Below are positions 22,301 through 36,100 of a DNA stretch of 64,000 nt, one piece after another. The notes below the pieces were generated by a model. It searched no databases. It saw only the letters and a program-made list of their open reading frames with translations, and was not told the origin of the DNA. Every line of letters starts with the position of its first letter. Within the stretch, counting starts at the first letter, position 1. The position numbers and the translations under genes are program-made. This DNA is from Pteria penguin (taxonomy: Eukaryota > Mollusca > Bivalvia > Pterioida > Pteriidae), in the NCBI GenBank assembly GCA_035048485.1, contig CM068593.1:5465151-5529150 (forward strand), written 5' to 3'.

Positions 22301-24819
22301 CACTGTCCAAACTGCTAAAACAACCAATAAAAAACAAATAAAAAAACCACATTAGGTAGTATCAGCCGATGCAAGGACTTGTAAACTTGTTTGAAAGTTC
22401 TTTACTGATGATACGAGACTAGGCTGATGATAGCCCATATTCAGTCCCTTAATGGCGGATAGTCACGTGATCTAAAGACGGCCGCGCTCGTGTATTACGC
22501 GATAGAATGGTCTATAGTAGGGATTACCGGAGAGATTCGGTTTGCCGAAAAGATCGTAAAATCTACCGAAAAGAAAATACAGAATAAAAATTTACCAGTA
22601 TTTCCTCTGATTATAATTATAAGTGATCACTGGAGAAATTGCATTCTAACACGTATATGTAAACTTATGCCAAACAATGATACATATAATGAAGCATACA
22701 GAAATATGTTTTAAGTCAAGTTATACCGATTTAAGCCTTTTAAGTCATGGATTCAAATTATAATCCCATGTCATCATCTATAATTTCATACATTTGTCTG
22801 AAACAAGAGTATCTTAGTTATTCAAATTAACCTCCAAAAATAAATGACGAGATGGGCATAACTTCATACAACAAAATTTCTAAGATATTTTAGCTAATTT
22901 CGCCTCACACTTTTAAAGGTGAATTGTACAACAAAATGATTACTTTTAGATAAATAAAGACAACAGGTCATGTTTGAAATCATTATCACCAATTATGTAC
23001 ATATATAGTTGAATTAAAGTTTTCATAGAAATTAGTAAGAAATTGTTAGAAAATTAACAGTAATTCAAAATAATACAAATTGTTTTGATACTACTATTTT
23101 AAACCTTTTCGTTTACTTGACAAGAGAATATTATTTGTTTTGAAATTTTTGGATTAATTACAAATTTAATTTCAATATAAGTTTGAAATGTATTTGAGCC
23201 CAACATAATTTTTTACATTCATTTGCAGTCAAGTTTTGTAAGTTTTGATAACATTATTTATTTCAATGAAGGCCAAAAATCTTGCATGCTAGTCAATGTT
23301 TAGTTTTTTCTATTGTTTATATAAGTGTTTTCCCAAAGAAAAGTTTTTCATCTGATCTGTATATCATTTCTATTCATATTCAAGTATCAACAAGAAATTT
23401 AGAATACAGAAATGGACTTTCAACATACTTGGTGCGTTACACTTGCCCTAGCTAAAACATAATGATTTTCAGCAATACATAATGTTTTTTCAATCGAAAT
23501 GTTAAAATATAAGATATGTTCATGCTTGGCATGAAATGGCTGAACACATTGCATTAAACCTTTACTGTCATTTTGTCTGTTTGTGATAACTAGACATGTA
23601 TAATGTGCCATGACTTTCCGGCCCGCACAACTAGACAGGAGAAAGCCGACGTTGCCTAGTGGTATCCCGTCGGAGTCCTGATCGGGAGGCCGGGGTTCGA
23701 GTCCCGCTCTGGTCACGCCAGTGTCATGTCTTTCGGATGAGACAGTAAAAACCGAGTCCCCGTGTCGTGGTATGCATGGCACGTTAAAGATCCCTCACTG
23801 CTTTGGGTGGGTCCGTTGCAAAGGTCAAAATTTGTATGCCCCGAACAGGCAGATGCCGTCACCATATACGTCAAATATTCGTGGTGTGAAGTTAAACAAA
23901 AATCAATCAATCTTCATACTATCAGGCTTTCGGAGTATCGGGCCTCCGGAATACAAGACCTTTGGGGTTTTTGGTCTTCGCACTATAGGATCATCGGACT
24001 GTTGGGCCTTCGCATTACTGAACTGCGGGGGCTTCGACTACTGGCCCTTTGTTTTACTGAACGCAATTTAGCCAACTGGATATTAATCACTTGTCAACCT
24101 ATCTGCCTTATCTTAGCACTGCATTGTTGAAATTTGATACTTTTACCGACCGTATTCTGGTCGGTGATTTTGCTGGGTTTACATGTCTCTATGTTTCACA
24201 TTAACGTATTATAGGGAGCACAGAATGGAGAATAATTATTAATGAAAACATAACATAAAGACTTGAGCAAGTTTAGATTACCAGTAAATATTTATGTGTA
24301 CTGGATTAAAATTCTTATATGACCCCATTGAAAATAAGTACCGGTAAATCTAATTTACTTTAATGGGTTATCCTAGGTAGAGATATGAGAATAACTGTGA
24401 TATTGTAATTGTTTACATGTGATAATAGCTGGAGAAGTGATAGTTATTAACTGTGATAAAAGTCTGTGATAAGATCTGGTGTGTTATGTGATAAATAATA
24501 TTATTTTATGTGCCAAATGATTTACCTGTGATAATAGCTGGAACGGTTATAGTTTCAACTGTGAAATACAAATGTATATATATATAATCTGTGATAAGAT
24601 CTGGTGTGTTATGTGATAATAATATTAGTCTATGTGCCAAATGGTTTTCCTGTGATAATAGCTGGAATGGTGATAGTGTTTTCATCTGTGATATATACAT
24701 GTATATCAAAGCTGTGATAAGATCTGGTGTGTTACATGTATGTGATAATGATATTATTATGATTTTATGTGCCAAATGGTTTACCTGTGATAGTAGATGG
24801 AAGGGTGATATTTTCAACT

Positions 24820-24909
<90 letters not shown>

Positions 24910-25004
24910 AACAAGTAATAAAATTATTTGATGTTGGGATCATAGATTTTACATATCAAATAATATTATTTTAAATTCATCACCCACCAGATCTTATCAC
25001 ACAT

Positions 25005-25053
<49 letters not shown>

Positions 25054-25061
25054 TATATATT

Positions 25062-25115
<54 letters not shown>

Positions 25116-27103
25116 ATGTGTGATAAGATCTGGTGGGTGATGAATTTAAAATAATATTATTTTACATGTAAAATCTATGATCCCAACATCAAATAATTTT
25201 ATTACTTGTTTGTGTATATTTATATATGAGAATGCTCTGCCTGAATAAAGATTATTATTATTATTACCTCATTCCATTCAGTCATATGATAAAATATGCT
25301 TTTGTTGAAATTTTATCCAACCTGTGGGAAGAGCTAGAGAGGGGAGGGGGTATAACTAATGGGGGCACTATGAACATGAAAATTTGTCCCTCCCTGAGGC
25401 TCCTACTCACCAATGACTGTGTGTGTGAAACTACAAGTCTTACTCTTTCATACACCATTATTAGATAAGTTGTATTTATAATTGTATAGAAAAAGGTAAC
25501 ATGCTTTTCGATGCTTCCTATTAGCTCCATCCTAAGGAAAAGCAACCCTACTTTACATGCCATGGCTGTTTCTTCAAAACTTGAACCGCTGGTTCAGCTT
25601 ACCTTTCCATTTAGATGAGATAACTCAGTTATGTTTTGGTTATGTTCTTTATACTGACAACATATGTAATATATGTACATGTAATCAGTAAAATAATGTA
25701 ATTAAAATAGTTCACAAATCTAAGTTACTGTTTATCAAATAATAATCATTGGTGAACTTAACAGTGGTTAAAGTATTGGACAACTAAACCCTGGTGTTGA
25801 ATAGCAAATGAAATCTTTTAATATACAACCATTATACAATCTCTACCTGTAATAACTAAGAGTAAAAGGGGAGACGTGGACAATTAAGTTCATATGTAGA
25901 GAGATTGATGGACAAACATACAGAGATCAATGCCCTTTCAAAACTATGACCAGCACTGTATGCAGGCATATATACAAATTCACTAGGAATCCAGTTCTGA
26001 AAAGGGAAAATTGATTTATCTTATAAGAAAGTGGTATACCGACCGAGTTCAAGAAGAGGCAAATAACAAAAAGCCTTTTAAATTATACTGGCTCATTAAA
26101 GCTTTGTAATAATCGTATAATTTGTAGGTAAAATTTCTTAGGGAGCAATATGGTTGCTGCTTGTCCTTTTTTTGTTACTGCTAGCTATAGAAAGAAACCA
26201 AGAAAAAACAAGCTTGCATTCAGTGTTGCATGCAACACTTGTCCCGTGCCACAACCTGTACCTTCCAAATGACTAATACCTTATTAGCAACATGAATCAG
26301 TTATGTGAACATGGTAAACCTTTTGCATGATTTAATAAGAAATAACATTAAATTCTGTGAAGTTTATATCAAGTTCTAGTGAAAATGACAGCAAAAATCT
26401 AGCATCATTTTATTCATATCTAGCATCAGTATCTAGTCATCATCTGGAAACTGAAACAGTGATGAATCACTATTTTCAATACAAGTCAAACTGAACTATG
26501 CTGATGTCTATTTGTAGTAGCATTCACCCTTAAAGTTGACCTTTTGACCCCAAAATCTATCCCACCCTTGGCCTATACATAAGCTAGCATTGTATGAAGT
26601 TTAAAAGAAATCAATTATTTTTCACTCAAGTTATTATTTGGCAACAGAAATGCAGTGATAAATGTCTATTTTTAGTGACAAAGATCCTTCGAATTGACCT
26701 TTTGATCCCAAAATCAATCCCACCCTAGACCTTTACATGAGCTAGCCTTACATGAATTTTGAAAGAAATCAATCATTCTTTACTCAAGTTATCTGGAAAC
26801 CCAAATACAATGATAAATGTGTATTTTAGTAAGAGTGACCCTTCAAGTTGACCTTTTGACCCTAAAATCAATCCCACACTAGATCTTTATATAAGCTAAC
26901 ATTGTATGAAGTTTGAAGCAAATTATTCATTCCTCACTAAAGTTATTTCTGAAAACCATCCAGATGAACAGACAGCAACAAACACTATAGTCCCTTCAAG
27001 TTATATAAACTAGCCGTATATGAAGTTTAAAAGAAATCAATCATTCTTAATTCAAGTTTGAAGCAAATTGGTCATTCCTCACTGAAGTTATTGTCTGGAA
27101 ACC

Positions 27104-27134
<31 letters not shown>

Positions 27135-30100
27135 TGGATGGACAGACAGACGACAAACAATATAGTTCCCTTCAGTTTCACTGGCAGGCAACTAAAAATC
27201 CATCCACAGTTGAAGAAAAAGATATCAATACCTGAAAATATGTGGAAGTTGGTACATTTTACTTGTTTTTACAAAGATTAGATTTTTAATGAATTTTCAA
27301 AACAAAATCTTGAAATTTATAAGTCCAAGGACCATAAATCCATCAAAAGTATGTCAATCGTAACAAAACTCGAACTGGTACTGACGCCGCTTAAAATAGG
27401 ACATATGGTCAACCCCCCCCCCCCACCTCCCCCCTCCAAATCATAAATTTCTCAAAAATGAAGAAAAAGATATTAAAACCCGTAACTTGTGTGATAGTTG
27501 GTACATTTTACTTGTTTCGTGATAAATTTCATATTGTTTTGACAAAAAATAGATTTTTTTAATGAATTTCTGAAAAAATCTTGAAATTTATAAGTCAAAG
27601 GGCCATAAATCCATCAAAAGTAAGTCAATCATAATAAAACTCAAACTGGTATTGACGCTGCTTGATATAAAGCTATATACTAAATTTCAACTCAATATTT
27701 TGAAAGACGGCAAAAAAAACATGACCTAGGACATATGGTCAAACCCCCACCCCCTAAAATTATAAATTTCTCAAAAATGAAGAAAAAGATATTAAAAACC
27801 GTAACATATGTGATAGTTGATACACTTTACTTGTTTCATGAGAAATTTCATAATGTTTTGACAAAGAATAGATTTTAAATGAATTTTTTTTTAAATTTTG
27901 AAATTTATAAGTCCAAGGGCCATAAATCCATCAAAAGTGGGTCAATCGTAACAAAAGTCGAACTATTACTGACACCACTTAAAATAAAGCTATATACCAA
28001 ATTTTAACTCAATACCTTGAAAGACGGCAAAAAAAAGTCCGGAAAACATGACCCCGGACGGACGGACAGCGCCATAACATAATACGTCCCGTCTAATGAC
28101 GGGCATATAAAAAGGTCCTCAATGTGATAAATTTGTTATATGGTGTGTTACTGAACTACCCTAGAACCACAGAGGGTCAGTAAAATCCATAGGAGGTTCA
28201 GCCTTTGGCCTCATTCCTTATGGATTTTACTGAACCTCTATAGTTCTTTGGTAGGTCAGTAACAAACCATATAACCAACAGAGTTTTTCAAAGATGACAC
28301 AAAAGGATTGTGAAAGTTTGAAACTAACATGAAAACTTACTTGTTTCTCTTTAATGATGGATTGTACAATTTCTTTTGAATTCATAACAATGTTCATGGG
28401 CATTGTTGAAAACTCCACAAGCTGTAAACCTGAAAAGACCAAAAGACATAAATAGTTTTTTGATACATACATACTACATACTATCATATACGGCACATAT
28501 TGTCATACATACTATGTGCCATCATATATGGCACATATTATCATACATACTACGTGCCATCATATACAGTACATATTGTCATACATACTACGTACCATCA
28601 TATACGGCAGATATTGTCATACATACTACGTATCATCATATATGGCACATATTGTCATACATACCATGTACCATCATATACGGCACATATTGTCATACAT
28701 ACTACGTACCATCATATACGGCACATATTGTCATACATACCATGTACCATCATATACGGCACATATTGTCATACATACTACGTACCATCATATACGGCAC
28801 ATATTGTCATACATACCATGTACCATCATATGCAGCACATATTGTCATACATACTACGTACCATCATATAAGGCACATATTGTCATACATACCATGTACC
28901 ATCATATACGGCACATATTGTCATACATACCACGTACCATCATATACGGCACATATTGTCATACATACTATGTACCATCATATATGGCACATATTGTCAT
29001 ACATACCATGTACCATCATATACGGCAGATATTGTCATATATACCACGTACCATCATATACGGCAGATACTGTCATACATACTACGTACCATCATATACG
29101 GCACATATTGTCATACATACCACGTACCATTATATACGGCACATATTGTCATACATACCACGTACCATCATATACGGCACATATTGTCATACATACCATG
29201 TACCATCATATACGGCACATATTGTCATACATACTACATACCATCATATACGGCACATATTGTCATACATACCACGTACCATCATATACAGCACATATTG
29301 TCATACATAGTACGTACCATCATATACGGCACATATTGTCATACATACCATGTACCATCATATACGGCAGATACTGTCATACATACCACGTACCATCATA
29401 TACGGCACATATTGTCATACATACTACGTACCATCATATACGGCACATATTGTCATACATACCATGTACCATCATATACGGCAGATATTGTCATACATAC
29501 CATGTACCATCATATACGGCAGATACTGTCATACATACCACGTACCATCATATACGGCACATATTGTCATACATACTACGTACCATCATATACGGCACAT
29601 ATTGTCATACATACCATGTACCATCATATACGGCAGATATTGTCATACATACCACGTACCATCATATACGGCACATATTGTCATACATATCACGTACCAT
29701 CATATACGGCAGATACTGTCATACATACCATGTACCATCATATACGGCAGATACTGTCATACATACCATGTACCATCATATACGGCACATATTGTCATAC
29801 ATATCACGTACCATCATATACGGCAGATACTGTCATACATACCATGTACCATCATATACGGCAGATACTGTCATACATACCATGTACCATCATATACGGC
29901 ACATATTGTCATACATACTACGTACCATCATATACGGCAAATACTGTCATACATACTACGTACCATCATATACCCCACATATTGTCATACATACCACGTA
30001 CCATCATATACGGCACATATTGTCATACATACCACGTACCATCATATACAGTACATACTGTCATACATACTATGTGTCATCATATATGGCACATATTGTC

Positions 30101-33100
30101 AAACATACTACATACATATGTGTTTCCAATGAGCATTCGAAAACTAGACAAACTGATAGAGGCCAGTACAACAACAGATACCTCGGATTATAAGGAATAT
30201 ATAATACCGTAATGTTTTTCCTGTGTCTTTCCCTTCATTAACTGATGAGTGAAAAGAATCTTGTTCATATTATCCTCCTTACTATATGAATGATGAACAT
30301 CAAAACAGAAGCTGTAAGGGTAAATAAAACAACAGTACACAACAAAACATGAGTTATGAAATTCTGGGTCAAATTTCTAAAACAGAGTTAAAGAAGATGC
30401 TAAAAGCAAAACACTAATGGAAATGATCCTGCAATAAATATAGATGACACTTGAACATAAATGGATACTCAGTAATAAAATTAATTCCATAACATGTCTT
30501 GTTCAAATATCAATACACAAGATTGTGATTAATGATTGAACTCATGCTTTTATACACACCATTCTCTTGTTCTCCACTGGGGCAGAAATCTGCCCAAGTT
30601 TAGAACATCAGATCTGATAGGTGACTGAAATACAGATTATGAACTGAATGAATATTTGCAATCTTGTGTATTATTATGAATACATGTACCATAATAATCT
30701 AGATTCATTTTGCCAGTACAGTAATAAATACTGAATCAAAAACAAGAACAACACCTAACGTTGCATAATATGCTCATCACTTAAATTAAAGCAGGAAACC
30801 TAAGCACTGTGACCTTGACTTTGCAGATATGACTTTGGTACAAAGTCATGACACATCCTTGGGCCCTGGGCACCAATTTTGTGAATTGTTATTCAAATCC
30901 ATGCAAGGATAAAAAGTTATGATCTAGATAAAGATTTACCCATCACCTGCACTGTGACCTTAACCTTGCAGATATAACCTTGGTTCAAGGTCAGGTCTTG
31001 AACAACAATTTTCTCAAACGTTATTCAAATCCATGTAAGGGGTAAAAAGTTATAGCCCGGACAAGTATTTAACTGATATAGGTACTGTAACCTTGACCTG
31101 CACATATGACTTTGATTCAAAGTCATGACACCCACTTGGGTCTTGGCTAAATAATTCTGTAAACAATTATTCACATCCATGCAAGGTATAAAAAGTTATG
31201 GCCCAGACAAACTATATCGGATGAAAGAGAAATGAACGCTGGACAGACAAAACCATAACATGATATTCCCCGTCTGAAGACAGGCGCATAAATATGTCAA
31301 ACAGTAATCCAAGAAAAGACAGCACATGTTTAGTAAGCAGGAGCCCAGCTGAAATTTGGAAGATTTGGAAGTTTTGGGGATATTTGAAAGGAATGTAAAT
31401 GACAGATTTATCTGTATTTTTACAAATATTGAACATAATGGCTAAATTGGCTTTCTGTTCTTTGTTATAAAATATTTATTCTTTTTTCATTTGAATTATG
31501 TATGATTAATCAATTAATTCATCAAACATTTCTTCCATTACCAAATTTATATCTTCAGCTGATTTCTTCATCGTGTCAACTATCTAACTGTCTCAGTGGA
31601 TGCACACCGAGATTTCCTATAAACCCCAATAACAGCGATTTACATGGATATTGGGTCACTCAGTTTGGCTGATTATCCATACATACGTTACCATGTCTAT
31701 ATAGTTTATATTCAACCAAATTCTTCACCCATGTTTAAATAATCATAGTTCAGCTTTAAGAGATGTTCAATCAATGGCATTTACAATATATTTATCAATA
31801 ACCTTGAATAAAGAAAGATAAATAAGACAAAAACAAAAAAGCTTGTTAGATGAAGATCTAATTTCTTTTAAATAGAATTGACTTTATTTTTTCACAGAAA
31901 AAAGTTGACCTGGTCATGCACTTCTAATCTGACCACCTTAGTCCTTCCAGGGTGTCAGTCCGGCCTTTTCTACAGAGAATCATCATTTTCTTCCTCCCTT
32001 CAGCCGTTCAGATGAGAAAGCATAAACCACAATGACACAGAGACAGTTTAAACCACAGAGACAGTATAAACCACAGAGACAGTATAAACCACAGTGACAT
32101 AGACGGTATAAACCAGTGACACAATGACTGTATGAACCACAGTGACACAGACAATATACACCACAGAGACAGTATAAACCACAGTGACATAGACAGTATA
32201 AACCAGTGACACAGAGACAGTATAAACAACAGTGATACAGGGACAGTATAAACAACAGTGATACAGGGACAGTATAAACCACAGTGACACAGAGACAGTA
32301 TAAACCACATTGACATACAGACAGCTACCATGAAACTACCATGATAAAGAGATACTATAAACGACAGTGATACAGAGACAGCACAAACCACAATGACACA
32401 GAGACAATATACACCACAGTGACACAGAGACAATATAAACCAGTGACACAGAAACAGTATAAACAACAGTGACACAGAGACAGTAGAAACCACAGAGACA
32501 GTCCAGACCAGTACACAGAGTATAAACCACAGTGACACAGAGTATAAACCACAATGACACAGAAAAAGTATAAACTACAGTGACAGAAAGACAGCATAAA
32601 CCACAGTGACACACACAGCATAAACCACAGTGACACAGAGACAGTATAAACCACAGTGACACAGAGACAGTAGAAACCACAGAGACAGTCCAGACCAGTA
32701 CACAGAGTATAAACCACAGTGACACAGAGTATAAACCACAATGACACAGAAAAAGTATATACTACAGTGACAGAAAGACAGCATAAATCACAGTGACACA
32801 GACAACATAAACCACAGCGACACAGAGACAGTATAAACCATAGTGACACAGAGACAGTAGAAACAACAGAGACAGTCCAGACCAGTACACAGAGTATAAA
32901 CCACAGTGACAAAGAGTATAAACCACAATGACACAGAAAAAGTATAAACTACAGTGACAGAAAGACAGCATAAACCACAGTGACACAGACAGCATAAACC
33001 ACAACGACACAGAGACAGTATAAACTACAGTGACACAGACACAGTATAAACCACAGTGACACAGAGACAGTATAAACCACAGTGATTCAGAGACAGTATA

Positions 33101-36100
33101 AACCACAGTGATTCAGACACAGTATAAACCACAGTGACACAGAGACAGTATACACCAAAATGACACAGAGACAGTATACACCACAGTGACACAGAGACAG
33201 TATAAACTACAGTGACACAGAGACAGTATACACTACAGTGACAGAGAGACAGTTTAAACTACAGTGACAAAGAGACAGTATATAACACAATGACAGAGAG
33301 ACAGTATAAACCACAATGATAAAGAGACACTATAAACCACAATGACAGAGAGACAGTATAAACCACAATCACACAGAGAAAGTATAAACCACATTGACAC
33401 AGAAATAGTATAAACCACAGTGACACAGGGACGGAAAAACACAAACTTGGTAGAGGACCTCGAGTACTTACTTTCTATGAAGTTTGGTGAAATTCTGTGC
33501 TGCGGTTCTGGAGAAGAAGTCGAAAATACATCAACCAATCAGAGCCAATGGCGGCCATCTTGGATCATGGATCTGCACGAAAAACACAAACTTTGTAGAG
33601 GACCTCCAGTAGTTACTTCCTATGAGGTTTGGTGAAATTCTGTGCAGTGCTTTTGGAGAAGAAGTTCAAAACAAAAATACGTCAACCAATCTTCTGGAGA
33701 AAAAGTCGAAAATGTGTCAACCAATCAGAGCCAATGGCGGCCATCTTGGATTACGGATCAGCACAAAATACACAAACTTGGTAGAGGACCTCAAGTACTA
33801 ACTTCCTATGAAGTTTGGTGAAATTCTGTGCAGCCATTCTGGAGAAGAAGTCGAAATGTGTCAACAAATCAGAGCCAATGGCGGCCATCTTGGATTATGG
33901 ATGGGCACAAAAAACACAAACTTGGTAGAGGACCTTGAGTACTTACTTTCTATGAGGTTTGGCGAAATTCTGTGCAGCGCTTCTGGAGAAGAAGTCGAAA
34001 ATGTAGAAAACCTAACAACGCACTGCAGACGACTGACGGCGATTGATCACAATAGCTCACTTGAGCCTTTGGCTCAGGTGAGCTAAAAACAATTACACAG
34101 AATAAACCACAGTGACACAGAGACAGTATAAACCATAGTGACACAGCATAAACCACAGTGACACAGAGACAGTATAAACCACAGTGACAAAGAGACAGTA
34201 TAAACCACAGTGACACAGAATCAGTATAAACCATAGTGACACAGAGACAGTATAAACCACAGTGAAACAGTGAGAGTATGAACTACAGTGACCCAGAGAG
34301 AGTATAAACCACAGCAATACAGAGATAGTATAAACCACAGTGACACATAGACAGTATAAACCACAGTGACGCAGAAACAGTTTAAACTAAAGTGACAGAG
34401 ACAGTATACACCACAGTGAGTCAGAGACAGATTAAACCTTGGTGACACATAAACAGCATAAACCACAGTGACACAGAAACAGTATAAACCACAGTGACAG
34501 AGAGATATTATAAACCAAAATGACACAGAGACAGTATAAACCACTATGACAGAGAGACAGTATAAACCACAGTGACACAGACAGTATAAACCACAGTGAA
34601 ACACAGAGACAGTATAAACTACCATGAGAAAGAGAAAATATAAATCAGTGACAAAGAGACAGTATAAAGCACAGTGATTCAGAGACAGATTAAACCTTAG
34701 TGACACAGCAACAGGATAAACCATAGTGACACATAAACAGTATAAACCACCGCAACACAGACAGTATAAACCACAGAGACACAGAAATAGTATAAACCAC
34801 AGTGACACAGAGACAGTAAAAACCACAGTGAAACAATGACAGTATGAACTACAGTGACCCAGAGATAGTATAAACCACAGCGATACAGAGATAGGTGTTG
34901 AGAAACATCTAAAAACTTAATTAGATGTGTAAAGAAATGAAAAAAAATTTTAACCAAAGCTGGATTTGAACCGCTACTCTCCATATTTCAATTACCAAGT
35001 GGTATATGTACCATTGTGAGACCTACTTTTTAGACATGGTGGCATTATCTGTTAACCAATTTAGATGAAATTTTCCAGATTGATAGAGGACCTTTAGTAT
35101 TTCATGTATTCTATGTTTCATTAAAATCTTTCATATGGTTTTGTAGAAAAAGTTGAAAACGTGAAAAATGGCCAACCCCCCAACACCCCCCCCCCCCCTT
35201 TTTTTTGGAAGTCTTAAAAAATTCATAAAAAATCCAAAAATTGAGATAATGACAAAATTCTTGCAATAATATCCCTTACCACAATTATGATCAAAACAGT
35301 CATTAAGAAATCATCAATATCAATTAACTGAAAAACATGACACTTTTCTTCATTGAAATGACGAAGTCCAGAAGCGTAAATTTCTATTTAACGGATCTTA
35401 ACCCCGAATAACACAATTTTTAATAACTCATCTTTATAGATTGTTGAAATGCAATTAGTTTCCCCATTTATGTACTGGTTCTGGAGGAGACGTTTGAAGA
35501 GGGGTACCGTTTTGGGCATTTTTGGCCCCGCCCTGGATCCACCCCTGAGGGAATCTGCATCCCGAACACAATTTTAGTAGGGAACCTTGAGTACATTATT
35601 TACACAAAGTTTGATCCAAATCTGCAATGTAGTTCCAGAGAAGAAGTCGAAAATGTGAAAAAGTTAACGACGGACGGATGGACGATGATGCTGCCGATGG
35701 ACGACAGACGGCGCACTATGACTATAGCTCATTTGATCCTTTGGCTCAGGTGAGCTAATAAACCACAGTGACACATAGTATAAACCGGTGACACAGAGAC
35801 AATATAAACCACAGCGACACAGACAGTATAAACCACAGGGACACACAGACAGTATAAACCACAGTGACACAGAGACAGTATAAACCACAGCGACACAGAC
35901 AGTAAACACCACAGTGACACACAGAGAGTATAAACCACAGTGACACAGAAACAGTATAAACTACAGTGACACAGAGACAGTATAAATCACAGTGATTCAG
36001 AGACAGATTAAACCTTGGTGACACAGGAACAGTATAAACCTTGGTGACACACAAACAGTATAAACCAGAGTGACACAGAGACAGTATACACCACAGTGAC

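Noticed and set aside
22490..22714. 74-codon frame after a CpG-rich stretch
   Set aside because: No recognisable domain, no splice context, and it lies in an MSH4 intron on the opposite strand. It is not supported as a gene.
24506..24974. Frames with long Ile-Tyr runs
   Set aside because: Translation of (AT)n microsatellite.
28403..30193. 596-codon and shorter plus-strand open frames ([15 protein letters not shown] repeats)
   Set aside because: They follow the 38-bp minisatellite, which lacks stops in all three plus frames. The frames overlap each other, no initiation or splice context fits, and the region is an MSH4 intron.
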